From Blastomussa wellsi (taxonomy: Eukaryota > Cnidaria > Anthozoa > Scleractinia > Plerogyridae): a DNA stretch of 64,000 nucleotides. Below the pieces are notes generated by a model. The model was not told where the DNA came from, searched no databases, and saw only the letters and a program-made list of their open reading frames with translations. Positions within the stretch are counted from its first letter, which is position 1; every line of letters begins with the position of its first letter. Both the position numbers and the translations under genes were made by a program. This document shows, one piece after another, positions 12,101 through 27,200 of the stretch. Where the stretch lies: positions 13,106,112 through 13,170,111 of the forward strand of contig OX393563.1 of NCBI GenBank assembly GCA_947652115.1, given 5' to 3'.

Positions 12101-15100
12101 TTCTGAAGCTGACATTTTAACAAATTATGGGGTATTTTCAAGGTGCTCCTGCTCCTAAACGAACATGGGAACCCCTCTTTTCATTACAAAATTTAAATTC
12201 CCTTACGATGAACAACAAATGGGCAAAGACTTTAAGTTTGAACGAAAATCTATTGTCAGTTCTATTTCGTCAGGGGAATGACCTTAAGAATTCTTAGTAA
12301 TCTCTACGAACCGATAGTTTGCAACCATGCAGCATGTCTGCTAAAATAATCAGTAGAATTGTCACTTATAGACTTTTGAACGGTTTTCACTTCAGTGTCG
12401 AAAGTAATTCTGCGTTTGCTTTGGTTTTGCATTACTTCGCTTAGTGATTGGTTGAAAATATCTCGCGCCACTTTTTCAACCAATCAGAAAGTAAAACCAA
12501 TACCAATTGTGAGTCGCGTGTGCACATTTTCCCCCGCTTTGTATGGGCTACTTGCAATTACGTCGAGTTTTGATTGGTGGATCGGAATGTCTCCTTTCTT
12601 TTTGATTGTCCAAAATAATTACTTTGGTTTTGGATCTAGGACACTCACTGACTCGCTCTACGTATCACCCCATTAAAGTTCGTTCAGGTCATTGTTAAAA
12701 TATCGATGTTTAGAATACACCCTTACGTACTTGATGAAAGAGGAATGTTTATATATATCTCGCTAGGCCCGTTATATCTCGGTTGCTGTCGTTGTGTGAT
12801 CCATGCTGGCTTGATCGTTCCCGCGTGTCCAATCAGAACATATGATCCTCTATAGTCTACCGACTCGGGATCAACAGCACCTACTCTCTCAAGTGCGCCA
12901 ATCGCCGACTGCATGAATCTTTTACCTTCATCTTGAATAGCGACCAAAACGATAATGCTGAGGCAGGAAATACAAAAGAATTGAAATAAACGAGTATTCA
13001 GCCTAAAAGCGCATTCCTTTTCCCTAACATAAAATCAACTGAAACCTGATCAAAAACGCCAAAAGCTCAAAACGATATAAATGTAACTAATATTTAACAG
13101 TGTCAATAGTCGCATACTTTCCATGTATGCCGTTTAGATAGTCTCCAAGGCGGTCTGCAGCTGTGCTGTCTCCATGAGTATCAAATGCTTGAGACCCAAG
13201 CACGGCACCTACAAATTAGAAGTTGTATATGCATATTTTTAAATAAACGAATTAACAATAAGTCAGGTTTGTCATTTATCGTTCTAAGATTGATCTATGG
13301 ACAATTATGCAGAGCTAATTACAAATAAATTTCACGCACTAAGCAATCATTAGTTTGTGCGAGAAGATGAAATGATTGAACATGTATAAACTCCCTGTCA
13401 CCCTGAATATTGTCTAGCGCGTTAAACTCCAGTTGCATTTACTAGTGTGTCTTCATTTTTTCCATATATTTAAGGATATTTTTTCATTCCTCGTATATTT
13501 GCATAACACATGCGAATATTCGAAGATAATTGATAATTGGCTTTGAGCCACTGAACTCGGAAAATAAATTATAAATAGGCGAGAATGTCTCGCATATCAC
13601 TAGGTAAGAAATCACCGCACGTCTGGCGACCTTGGCGTGTCTTCAGTCTGGGTCTCAGTGTTATCGTCTTGTCCATTTTCTGTTTGGACGAGACCCAAAC
13701 CACCGCTTTACATTACAACTGCCGCCAAAAGAAGCAATGATTCGAAACCTCTATAAAAATTGACATAGAAAACGACATCTACTGCCATTTCAGTGAAACT
13801 ATTACATAGAAAGTTTTCAAGGAATGTGGATGCGGATTTGGACGAAAATAGTGGCGGGTTGACGGATTTAAACAAAAAAATAGCACGGATTGGCGGATTG
13901 GTGTACCCCTATTCAGCCCCCTCTTATATAGACGTCAGTTTTTAGAGCTTCAACGGGAATGTAATGTAAGTGTAATGTAGTCAAAGTTTAAGAAATTAAT
14001 AAATAAATATAGCTGCGTGCAGCTATAATCAGGACGTAACATGTCGATCAAAGTCGATCATCGAAAACGAAGTCGATAAGTCGATAGTACTCGATATTTG
14101 TCGATAATTGTCAATCGACCGGTCACGTGTGCGCGATTAGCCAATCAAATTCGAGGATTTAGGATTCCGGCCCGCTCCGATGCTTGAAAAAATACAAGGC
14201 CAAATAACAACCTGATAACTAACAAATTCAGTAAAGTTTACAAGGATACAATTAATAACGCTTTCGCGCTTAAAATGTTATAACTGTAAAAGCCGGACCG
14301 ATATGTTTTGAACAGGTGTAGAACTTGGCGGTTATAGCTACGATGCTTCTGAAAATAATCACCAATTAGTTAAGAAATCATGGATAATCATAATAGGTGG
14401 GTTCATAGCGTAGTAAGTAGTGGACGGCTCTAATTTCAACGTAAGTACCCTACTTTGTGGCCGTGGCAACGCATCATTTTCAAAAGAGCCGAAGTGCACT
14501 TCCAAGTCGCGTTCAACCATCCTTACCAGCGAACTTACGCACTATCAAAACAGTTTCAGGAAATTGAATGTCAATCAAATGCGCTTTTCGATGGGATATC
14601 AGAACACGCAAGATTTTCATGGAACGCTATTCATCAATCTCGTTTCCAGGGTCTCTCTCTTCCCGCCCCCTGGGAACGAGGTTGACAAATCATTTGCGAA
14701 CTGCTTGTTGGTTGACGCCTTGCTTTCAAAAACTCGAACGACGTCAGGAGCTCCTGACGACGTAGAAAATGTAAAACTCCAACTTCAGTCAGATTTGCCC
14801 TAACTTTCACGTATTGGACCGCGATGATGACTACTTGGACCACGGGGTCATGCAAGTGTCTCTGTTTACCACGGTTCCGGTAACAAAAATTCGTATTCTC
14901 ACAAACAAGCTTCTTGTTCCTTTAGCAATAATTTAAATCAATGATTTGCAAGCGTAGCAAATCTAGGGCAGCAGTCTACGAATGGCGGTCATCCTGTACT
15001 TGATGCAAATCAGCACTTTTCTGATGAAGTAGCAAATTCCGCTGTAGTTACAGTGAGAAAGATAAAAGCCAAACTGGAAAGCAATTTTGACCTTTCGAAA

Positions 15101-18024
15101 TTACATGAAGTAAGATTGAAGAAAAAATTGATAGCACTGTCACTGTCACTTGAAGTATACTTAGAATTTAAAATGTGAACGCCTATCATCGTAAGTAATC
15201 ATGCCAGATCTGAAGTATATCTGAGCTCTAGAAATACTTAAGGTCTACTAACTACGCTAGTATGAACCCACCTAATATTTAACGAACTTTCATTTTACAG
15301 TTGATCCTCGGTGTAAAATTCCCGCAGTACTTCAGCCGAGCTAATTTTGCTCGACCGTACGAATCAAGGGAACGATGTTTCGCTTCTTGTAAAAGCGACA
15401 AGAACTTACTTTCTTTCTTTCTTTTGGACTGTGCTTTTGCTTCTAGCCTATCTTCAAGTCTAAATCCGATTTTTTTTTTGTCTGCATCCTTCCCTTTAAT
15501 TTTATAACAAGTAGGCCAATTTTTCTCTCTGAAAACTATTCGTTTTGTGTGAAACTGAACTTCAAAGTTGGCTGTTCGCTCGTACGCACCTCGGTGGTTT
15601 TCCCTCGTGAAACGTCTGAACGTTACCTAATTGGTTTAAATTCATCACGTGAACCAATCAGCTTCAGGGCCGTTGCGGCCCGCACAGCGTGTGTTTTGAC
15701 GAGGCCGGAGTCAATTTGGCCGCGTATATTGATAACAATTGACCATAATATGTCAAAGATGTAAGCTTATGGTTCTGGACTATGGCCGCCATGTCGGGGC
15801 GACGTCATTCGTATGTGCGTACGCACGGGCACGCGCCCGTAAGTCGTGGCGCTTGCCATTTTGATCATGAAAAAGGCATGGTTCTCCTGTTTGTACTTTG
15901 TATGCGTGCTTGGTTCTCTTTTCTTTTCTTTTTCTTTTGGTGGCTTAAACCCACAAATTTGATTTATTTAAGACATAATCAAGTGAATGGGCCAAAAATT
16001 TTACTTCATATGCACTTTAAAAAAATGTAAGCGGCATTTTTCTTCTCATACCAACCATTTGTCTCTGTTCTAAAACGGTTCAATTTGGACAGTTGCAAAT
16101 TTAATCATGGTACCACTTTCAACGAAGTGTATTTATTACCTGTTTCGTCATCCACAGTAACAACGTTATATCCCCTGCGACGTGGAGAGTGATAGTTTCC
16201 ATTCACCATGATGTAAGCACGACCACATGTGCCGGGTGTTTTTTCTGGATCATCACATCCTTCGCTTCGGACGAAAACATCCATCGAAGGGGCTACAAAG
16301 AATTATCGATTTATTTTATGAGTTAGCTTTTGATCAAGCCTAATAAATTTTGATAAGTTACCAAAACAGAAATTTCAAATAATCGTTGGATGACTAATTA
16401 ATTCGTAAGCTCATTGTTTTCTATTTGAGCGATGTCATTAATCTCGTACCCAGATTTCGCTCTGTCTGGCGCTGAAGAGAGAAATCTGGGAAAATTCGAT
16501 ACTACGCCGTTTTTTATTGGCTTGTCTGAAAAGGCCTGCCGTGATAAAACCTAAACCCTGATTGGCTCTTTGCAGGACGGCGAATTTTCGCGGCATTTTA
16601 TCTTTTGCGGGAAGGCAAGTTCAAAATTAATATGTCGGCATTGTAGATACACCGCTGAAGTCATGCGATGGTTCGGAAAGCATTTGTCGGCTGTGTTGTG
16701 GAACAGCCACTAATAAAATAATATAATCATCTTCTTTGTATATGTAATAGGACTACATGCTGTCCAATTTGAAATAATTGGATGAGAAAAAATTCAGAGG
16801 ACTGCCAATTAAATTGGACGAGGCCGTATCTTTGCGCAGCCATGCAATATCCTCTATATACCATCATATATTTTTCTAAGATTGGTGTCAACTTCACATG
16901 AGGATTAGGTTCTTCCTGTTGGTATCTTATTTGGGTTCTATTTTACTGTTATACAATGCAAATAAAGTTGTTATAAAATTAAATAAAAAGAAAATAAAAT
17001 AAATAAATAAGTAAATAAAAATAAATAAATAAATAAATATAATCAGTTCCCTCTACTTTTCGAGATAGGATATTTCACTTTGAATTATGAACACTGGTCT
17101 GCACGTTAACACTTGCTTTACTTCAATAATAATCCTGTAATAAAAATCGATTCTTTAACTTTCCGAAGTACAGTAGAAAGGGGAATGTGGTTCATTTTGC
17201 ATGGATTACATATTAATTTCCGTTATTTCCTGACTTTCAAAGACATTTGTGAAATCCAAGATGGCGAATCCAAGTTTGTGGCTCTAGTGGCGTCAGATAA
17301 CGCCAGAGGACAGGGTTCGTACTTTTTTTAGCTTTTGAAATTCAATGACTTTCCACGACCTATTCCATGACTTGTCCACGTTTTTCATGAACTAAATTTG
17401 AGAATTTTCTGGAAATCATCTTTCATTTTCGGTATGTTTTTACTATTTTCTTCACGAAAAAACCAAATTGACTTTGTACTTTTTTCAGTAATAAACATAA
17501 TTTTCCACTACTTTCCATGACCCACACTTATATTCCATGACTTTCCATGACCCACACTTATATTCCATGACTTTCCATGACCCACACTTATATTCCATGA
17601 CTTTCCATGACCCACACTTATATTCCATGACTTTCCATGACCCACACTTATATTCCATGACTTTCAATGACCCACACTTATATTCCATGACTTTCCATGA
17701 CCCACACTTATATTCCATGACTTTCCATGACCCACACTTATATTCCATGACTTTCCATGACCCACACTTATATTCCTATGGAGGCAGCGTGGCCGAGTGG
17801 TTAGAGGGTTGGACTTGAAATCCGTAAGTCGCGGGTTCAAGTCCCGTTCTGACCACTAGCTGGTGTTGTTCTCGGTAGCCCCGAGTTCAACTCCTCAGCT
17901 ACGCTTGTAAATAGCCAAATGGTCTGCCTCCTGCCAGTTGGGATTCTTAACCTTGTTATGTTTATTTACAATGTTTGTTTACATTGGCCCTGAAAAGCCC
18001 CAATGGGGAGTGGTCAATTAAGTA

Positions 18025-18055
<31 letters not shown>

Positions 18056-19111
18056 CATGACTTTCCATGACCCACACTTATATTCCATGACTTTCCATGA
18101 CCCACACTTATATTCCATGACTTTCCATGACCCACACTTATATTCCATGACTTTCCATGACCCACACTTATATTCCATGACTTTCCATGACCCACACTTA
18201 TATTCCATGACTTCCCATGACCCACACTTATATTCCATGACTTTCCATGACCCACACTTATATTCCATGACTTTCCATGACCCACACTTATATTCCATGA
18301 CTTTCCATGACCCACACTTATATTCCATGACTTTCCATGACCCACACTTATATTCCACGACTTTCCAGACCTTGGAAATCAAATTTCATGACTTTTCAGG
18401 TTTTCCATGACCTGTACGAAACCTGGAGGACGCCAGATGATGCTATAGCCAAGAGGAATTACGCCTTCTTACATATTAAGAAGTTCAGAGACTTCAATTC
18501 AAAGCATACTAATTTTGTTGTGGGCGTCATTGGAATTGGGGGCTGCATAAACCTCCACCCCTCCCCCCCACCCCACCCAAACCCACCCTCGTACCACGGT
18601 TGGGATACCGTGAGTCTGCATGCACGTCCGAGGGTTAAGATAAAAATTTCCTTACGCCGACTTGGTGTGAGTGGTATTCTCGAGGAGACCTCGCTGGGCC
18701 CCAGCTTCCTGTTTCGCACTTGCTGCACAATCCAATTTGGGTTTCGTTTCTCTGCATCTGCGTATCCAATAAGAGCATACGATCCTCTGTAATCTAGCAA
18801 GACGGGATCACCAACAACTACTCTCGCAATCGCGTCTCTCCCTTCATCAGTCAGAAATCTGGAACCTTCATCTTGAACAGCTATCAAAACGATTTTGCTG
18901 TAAGTGAGGAAAACAAATTCGAGCGTTTAAGGTTGTTTTGCAATAAAAACTTGAGGCATAAACTAAACTGGTTCTATTATTACTGGAACATGTTAAACAA
19001 AAGTTGAAAGAAACAAAGCTTAAATATGAATCCTGGTGACGTCAGCGTGGAACCAAACAATAAGAAATTATAATGATAATAATGATGATGATGATGACGA
19101 TGGTGATGATG

Positions 19112-19150
<39 letters not shown>

Positions 19151-22100
19151 TTATCTGTAAACTTTTACAAATAATCAAGGCACTCTCCAATAAAATGAAC
19201 TAAAACAGTCCATTCCTCCAATAGCGGGACGGGAGATGTACGAGAGGCAGGAAGAGAGACAACGCGGGAACTGGTGGAAAACCGTGAAAAATCGCCCAAT
19301 GTTTTGGCAAGAGAAATAAAACAAAGAGGAGGGATCCACTAGCAACGGGGAAGTGTGGTGGGGGGTTAGGGGGTTGGGAGTAAAGGGTATGAGAAGCGGA
19401 AGTTTCAGGCCTCGATGCTTCCCCCACTCCTCCTGAGAAAAGCAAACAATTTTCAATCAGCCCCGGACGAATAAATCGCCGTCCATTAATAAATCGACTC
19501 ACAACTGTACTCACTCTCCAGTTTGGGCGTTGAGATAGTCCCTCAGCTGTGCACTAGCATCACTAACTCCATGAGTATCAAATGCCATTGCCCCAAGCAC
19601 AGCAGCTGATGTGTAGAGAATTAAAAAGAATTTTCTAACATTAATTAAGTATAATCATTATTTTACTTTAAAAAGTTATTTTACTTTTGTCCGAGAAAAA
19701 GGGATTGGGTGTCGTTATAGTGAAGTTATGTTATCGACTTGCGGCGTTCTCAAGTTTATATTTACAACTTATACGGAATACGTCGGAAGAACAGTCTGAG
19801 CCGCTCGCTTACTTTACATGATTCATTCAACTTACCTAGTGAACAAAGATTAATGCATGCATAGGTATAATACAAGATTTGCTAGCGAATTCAATTTTTT
19901 TAGAGTACAAATATCAACTAATTCTGGAAAAGCGTCTTTCAAGTTTGGTGAACCCAAGATATGGAAATATGTGCCCCCTGAAATCCAGCGCCTGTCATTT
20001 AATTCCTTTAAAAAAGAATGGAAATGTTATCTTTTTATTAATCAAAGTTGAGTTCACTACTGGCGAAAGGTGGCTCGATCGGATTTTTGAGTGATGATAC
20101 CTTCCAACTTTGAGCAGCTAGTGTACCGCCAAAGAGTATCTGACAGAAAATCGATTGCTCCAAGTGCACTAGAGAAAGATCAAAGTTTCAGATGAAATAC
20201 GTTTTATTCGTGTTCGGAGTTACCATAGCAACGTAGTGACGTCATGCCCCACTTTACTCGAGACCGAATAACTTGTCACCAAGAGATAATTTTGGAAAAC
20301 CCTTCCTGGATCTTTGACCTGACATACTTTTCTTGAGGTCTGCCAAATTTGAAGAATTTTTATAAGAGCGATTGCGAGAAAATTTATGGCGAAGTTTTAA
20401 GGTGTTTAAATACAACAAAATCGTATTTGTTCACCAGGCCTCATGGCAGATGACTTTGGTCTGAAATAAATTGAATAGCATCCAATTACATTTGGCGAAA
20501 ATCTTAGCAAAATCGTTCTATTCGATTTCTGAAAACACCGACTCGAATATCAACAGAAGTGAAGTGTTATTTTTTTTTCGTCTATCTTTAGGTAGATAGA
20601 CGTCAGTGCGTTGTCCTTATTGTTATTAATTAGAGGTTTGTTTTGTGTGAAACAATAGGACAACGCACTGACGTCATACAATCCAAAATGGCGGCGCGCG
20701 GGAAATTTAAAAGCAATAATCTTTTTCTCGCTCTTTGGATATGAAATGTTGTATCTTCCTCATCCAGTACAATTTGTAATTTAGACGCTATTTTAGACAA
20801 CTTAACGTCAACTTGTTTCAAGAGCCGAGCTCACTTTAAGAAATGAAAAGCTCACCTCACTTTAATCTACTTGCCCTACTTAATTAACATTAATCGTCCA
20901 GGTAATTGTATCTATGATTATGCCGCCATCATTTATTTATTTTCGATATATGGCGGTGTCCAAACAGAAAGCTCTGCTCCTTCGGACATCGTACACCAAT
21001 TAACTGTCTTCATCATGGCCTAATTTCATTCTTTTTCTTTTTTTATTTCTAATATAAATAGTTGAAAGTGAAGAATGATCAACGCAGTAAATTTCTAATT
21101 TAAGCAAATATTGGAAAGAAGAAGACTGAAAATCAGAGCTTCAACGAGATTCGAACCTGACCTCCGCAAATAATTGACTGCGATAATCATTCTTCACTTT
21201 CATCTGCATTCGCAGTTCAAATACGAATTATTTAATGTATACTTCACATCAATAAATGGTGTGTAAATGCTTTGGATATTGTAAATAAAGAATTGAATTG
21301 AAATGGAGTGAATAAAAGAAATACATATACATGTTTCTTTCCTAGTTATTGCATAAGACTAAATTTCGCGCTGGGCTGTCAGCTTTTTACAATCATCTTA
21401 TCGTATTCTACGTGCATTCAAGACATGATTGTACACTCTACCTGGACTCGACCCTTGCCTTGCTCCCTAAGTGGTACATTACCTGTGCCTGCGTCCACAA
21501 CAACAACATTATGTCCTCTTTTATGAAGTGAGTAATCTATTCCATCAACCATGATGTTAGCAATACCGCATGTGCCGGGTGCTACTCCTGGATCTTCGCA
21601 ACCTTCGCTTCGGACGTGAACATCGACGAAAGGATCTGCAAAGAAACAACAGTATTAAATATGTTATATACATATATATATTTCGAACTTTGGTTACATT
21701 GAAAAGAGGGCGTTACCAGGAAGGTTGAAGAATATTTCGCATCACAATATGCATAAGTCTTAATGTAACTCAAGCACAGTTGGTTTTACAATTTTCTTCT
21801 TTCTTTTTAGCCAGCTGTTTCGAATTCCCACCGGAAGGAAAACGGTATCTTCATGCTCAAACCTAAAACGTTTACAACTATTTCCAATATTTCAACAAAA
21901 AAAGCAAACTTTCCGAATTTGACTTCTGGTCTGAATTTGGCAGAAAACAATTTTTTGTTGTTGTGGCTGTTGTTGTTGTTGTTTACGGAACATGGCGTTT
22001 TCATGGCAGTCTTGCTTGTGTGGCAAAGTTGACTTGTCATTAACAGCAAAGCCAGTGTGAGGGGCATTTAGACATTTAGATCTGCAAGTCGCCTGTTTCG

Positions 22101-24247
22101 TAAGTCGCGTATGTTGGTAATTAATATTAGGTCTTCAGACGTCGCCAACACATGCTAGATTTATAGAGTACATTCAGCAGTGAACGTTATTAAGTTAGAC
22201 TTAGTCACGCCCGCATTGGATAACTCTAAATTTTTGTTTTTAAACGTCACCTTTAATTTGCTGTCAGTGAGGCAGCTTTAAGTGTATTTAATTGTAAAGT
22301 TTTATGCAATGTTTTATCCTAGCTCTCGTTGCACGTTTGCAAAGATTAACAAACATCGTACACCAAATTCTTAAAACGCTTTTTAATGGTCACACAGTTT
22401 TCTTCGTTTTGGTTATTTTGAATCAGTTGTGGAGTTATATGACCCATGGAAAATCAAGAATTCTAAAACGTATGAAAATATTCAACTGTACTTCCTGAAA
22501 GTTTCATCATCCCTGTTCTGATTTTAAGTATAGGTCTCCGTGATTTACATACGTGGTGTGAGAGGAATTCTCAAAGAGATCTCGGTCGGTCCCTGGTATC
22601 TGTTTGCCTGCCTTTGCGTAATCCACGACGGTTTATTCACTCGTGGGTATCCAACAAAAGCAAAAGATCCGCGGAAGTCTGTCCAGATGGGAAGAGTACC
22701 ACCAAGTCTCACGAAAGCATCAAATGCTGGTGACACGTGTCTTGAACCTTCATCTTGAATGGCCACCAAAACGATCTTACTGTGGTGAGAAAGAAAACAA
22801 AAATACCTGGGATCGTAAAACTGGCACTAAAAAATTTAATCAGGGCTTCACCAATGTCCTGTGTATATTGTGAAACGCAAAGGCCTGGGTGATTCAAACA
22901 CCAGAACCAGAAATCCATGGTCGCGGTCTGACTGTGCGCGCGCGTCGTATGAAGAGAACAGGCTTTCAACAGCCAATCAGATTTGGCAGTCTTTTTAACC
23001 TGATGGGCTTTCGATCTAGCCCAGTGGTCTCGATTCTTGGTGCTAACCAAAATGATTGTGGCCTCTGTAACTTTCATGAAAATCTCGCGTCAGTGTAGAA
23101 AAGTCCTTTCTGGTGAAAGTTAGCGACATTTAGGTCGATAGCACCCCTACACCAACCAACTCCCAAATGAAGCAAAACTAGCGGAATCAATACATTCATT
23201 TAACAAATGTATCAAAACGTAATTGGGTCGTGTCATGCCACATGTGTTGATTTTGTACTTAGAGTATAATATGTACTTAGTTTGTTATAGTTGAATTTTT
23301 GTAGTTGTAGACACCATATCATTAATCATGTGCTTAGTTTATAATATGTACTTAGTTTATAGTAGTTGAATTTTTATGATCTTAGACCTACGATATTATT
23401 AATCTTATATTATTAGTTCTAGTCTCTTTTTATGTCTGTACAAACACGCCCTCCATGGGAACCAGCTGAGTGCTGAGTGTTGTTGGGGCTAGCGTGTTTC
23501 TTTGAATTAAATAAAGTATACCTACCTACCTATCTACCTCCCAAAAAAGAAAATTTAACGGTTAAAATGCGGGATTTTTAAGAAAATTCAGCAGCGGAAG
23601 AGTTAAAGGGACGTTGTCACATGTTTAGTCGTAATGAAATTTAACGTTACCGAATAAATTAATTCTCTGGATATAATAGGCCTTAAATGTATGATGACGT
23701 CATATGCTCAAACTTCACCACCAAGCCTCGTTTATGAGAACTATTTGTAACCGTCTACCACCTTCATGCATTTTCAGGTTTTACGTCCGAATTCTTTTCA
23801 TCTTTGCTGCTCTGGGAATTCGTTCATGATAAAATTGACAAGTGTGCACATCGAAAGTGAGGTTTGATGGTGAAACTGGTCATTCGAACGTAAACATACA
23901 TAAGGGCATTTAAGGTGATGTTACACGGGACGAGTTTTAATGGCGAATTTTAACGCATTGCGTTAATGGCCTCGTTTAAGGTAGCTGAACACAGTTTCTC
24001 TTGGTGGTCAACGGTATTACCCAACATGGTGTGGCGTTTAGTCGTAAAAGCAAAACATGTCGACGAAGTCGGCTGCGAATATATCTCAAAAACGTCCCAC
24101 TATCTCGAAAAATGTGGTGTACAGTTGTGTGTATTCCCAAGAAGGGTAAATAATTATTGCTGGCGCATGCGCAGTGTGTTGAAAAATAAAAATCTGACAG
24201 AGGAAATCAGCATTTCGCTTCGAATTAAGTAGAACATAATTTTTGTA

Positions 24248-24280
<33 letters not shown>

Positions 24281-27200
24281 TTATTCATTTCTAGTGAGCA
24301 TCTTTAAGCTGTCTGTCAGAATCGGGCAAAGTTGCAGATATCACATTCTTATAAACATATGGTCGATTTTAAATAAAACTTTAATGAGTGGATATTCCGC
24401 AAAATGGAAAAAGCTATTTTTTTAGGGGGCGAATTTGATCTCTTCCATTGACATGGAAACGGCCCACCTTAAAAAAAAACAACTCTACAAATAGATTTCG
24501 GTGAATATAATATATATGCCAAATATGGGCTCGTCAACTGTTTGCATTTAATTGTGAGATCATTACGAAGTACAGGTACACAAAACTTACTATACTGTGT
24601 TTAGCCACCTACAACATTTTTACCCGAATTATTGTGGGAGTTGGTTTTGTTACATTAAACAGTGTCCTTTGACCCTGTCACGCCATTAGCCAGATCTATA
24701 TTAAACACAAAATTTAACTCAACATAGAATACAGTAACGGAATGAACGAAAGGATTTCTAAGGTTGAAAACGAAATAAAGATTTGAATATTTACGAAGGA
24801 TGAAAAATAATTATGCAGGATATACTTTGACTCAGTCAACAAGGACAACTATTTTTCATGTGAATGCTTGGTGAAAGATGGCTCTGGGGAGAGGATAATC
24901 CCGATACCAGGAACCACTTGTTGAGTCCGGAAAGGTATCAAGACCACAGAAATTAAGGTGGCTCGATCGGGTTTTCCAGTGACGATACCTTTCAACTTTT
25001 AGCAGCTAGTGTACCACCACAGAGTATCCGACAGAAAATCGATTGTTCCAGGTGCACTAGAGAAAGATCAAAGTTTCAGATGAAGTTAATTTTATCGTGA
25101 TCGGAGATACCATAGCAACGCAGTGACGTCATACCCCACTTTACTCGAGACCGAATAACCTCTCATCAAGGGATAATTTTGTAAAACCCTTCCTGGATCT
25201 TTAACCTGGCATACTTTTCTTGAAGTCTGTCAAATTTGAAAAAAAAAATTATAAGAGCGATTTCGAGAAAATTTATGGCGAAGTTTTAAGGTGTTAAAAT
25301 ACAACAAAATCGTATTAGTTCCTGAATGTTATTAAAAAGTTTGTTCACTAGGCCTGATGTAAGATGACTTTGTCTGAAATAAAGTGAATAGCATCCAATT
25401 GCATTTGGTGAAAATCTGAGAAAAATCGTTCCATTCGATTTCTGAAAACACTGGCTCGAATATCAGTGGAGTGGAGTATTATTTTGCGTTTTCGTCAAAA
25501 TTGACCCTACATTTATTAAAATGCTCGTTATTTGAAAAGCGGTAGATAATTTTTTTAAAAAATTATTCTTCAGGTAGATTGACCAATATGTAATATAATC
25601 CCCGAGTTTCAACTTCATTGGAACATTCTAAGGCTGTCAATTTGTAACCTCAACTTTGGTAAACATTGCGCTTATTTTCAGGCTAGTCGCTTGTGGTTCT
25701 AATTATACCTATCCATTGTCTTGAATCTCCGTGCAACTGTACATTTCAATGCGTCGTGAATTCATATATCGTTACATGAATTAATCGAGCCACCTTAATA
25801 CGATCGATTCCTACGGCCCGCACGAACCACTCTGACACATCGCTACCGCCAGTTAGCGGTCAGTTCGGACTTCATGTTACTACACCACTCTCTTCCATAA
25901 TTACAAGCAAGCCATTGGTTGTTAATCTTAATCAATTTGGTGGCCTTTTTCTTATGCACAGATTATTTTAACACCCGAAAAGCTTTGTCAGGATAATAAA
26001 ATAGTTAATCAACAAAGTAATAATAGTAACAAGAAATGGAAAAAGATGATTACGGCTGTGGAAGATTTAGCCGGATTACTAACAGCAAAATTGAACAAGG
26101 CTATTTTACTAAGATATGTCGTTCGTGACAAGCGACCATTAATTCCACCGAAATGTAACTAATTACTTCCACCTGTTTTATTTTATAGTATAAGTACAGG
26201 CTTTGTCAACTCTTGTGGTTGAGGGATAAAACTGTAGTTTATTACTTTGAAAGCAACCGAAAGAGCCTTCATCGAATTTTGTATACCAAAAAAACAATTC
26301 GCTTGACCATCACAGGAAAGTATTGAAACAGAAATTACCTTCACAAAATATAAACTTAAGTTGGTACACACTTACTCTCCATGTATCCCATTAAGGTAGT
26401 CTCTCAAGAGGTTACCAGCGTCGCCATTTGCAAAAGTATCGAACCTTGCTGTATCAAGCACGATACCTTCAATTGAAACGCAATAAATGGATATTTCCGT
26501 TAAAATATTAAAATATTAAAATTTCGATGTTTGTTTCCTTGTGTCTGTTTTTTTTTATTGCCTACCATAATGTATGTGTTGTCCCCTATAAAGTGTTGTT
26601 GTTGTTCTTATTGTTGCTTTCTGTGTTGTTTCCGTTCCATTTTGTTCCTTTATATTTTGTATTTCTGTTTATTTTTAAAACTCTAATAATGTCGCTTTTG
26701 GAAACTAAGCAGCAAATCCGCGAGAAGAACAATTTGATTGCAGAGGTATTTCGTATGATCTTCCAGTAAGTGCGCATATTTTTCGAGTGGTCTTTCATCA
26801 GGTTCTGTTACTATAATCACAATAAAATATAGGGCTCTTGGTTATTTCATTACCTGTTGTAGCATCCACGGTAACAACGTTATGTCCCCTGAGACGTGGA
26901 GAGTGATCGTTTCCATTCACCTTGATGTAAGCAATGCCACATGTGCCGGGTGTTTTTCCTGGATCGTTGCAACCTTCGCTTCGGATGTGAATGTCTACGA
27001 AGGGTCCTGCAAAAAATATACACAAACAGAAGGGAGTATGGTACTGAGCAGTTCAGCCTTAGTTAAAATTGAAATAATTTGGACTGCATGTATACTGTGT
27101 AGAATTGACACTAGTTAGCCGTTTATTTACTTACTGAGTGAAGTAGCAGCGAGGCACTGCCGTGATTACATTTAAAAATTAGCTATAGACACGAGACTTC

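Larger units (their letters stand above)
16293..18655. other. Gene 1 intron: LINE-like tail, minisatellite and SINE
   Basis: About 16440-16620 has a short inverted motif (CCAGATTTC / GAAATCTGG). About 16700-17045 looks like a retroelement 3' end, with AATAAAG then an (AAAT)n-rich tail at 16970-17040. The 30-bp minisatellite and the SINE follow from 17.5 kb. Confidence 0.45.

Noticed and set aside
14420..14855. 127-residue and overlapping frames
   Set aside because: They lie inside an element bounded by inverted ends and overlap one another in three frames; no protein motif is visible.
17780..17853. Functional tRNA-Ser(UGA) gene
   Set aside because: A and B boxes and the anticodon loop are present, but the acceptor stem pairs poorly, the long variable arm is missing, and a SINE body with an (ATT)n tail follows.
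17507..18366. CRISPR array
   Set aside because: Repeats are contiguous without unique spacers, and the genome is clearly eukaryotic.
17537..18410. Long frames of repeated [10 protein letters not shown] and related decapeptides
   Set aside because: They follow from a 30-bp tandem repeat being a multiple of three, are open on both strands, and lie inside a gene 1 intron split by a SINE.
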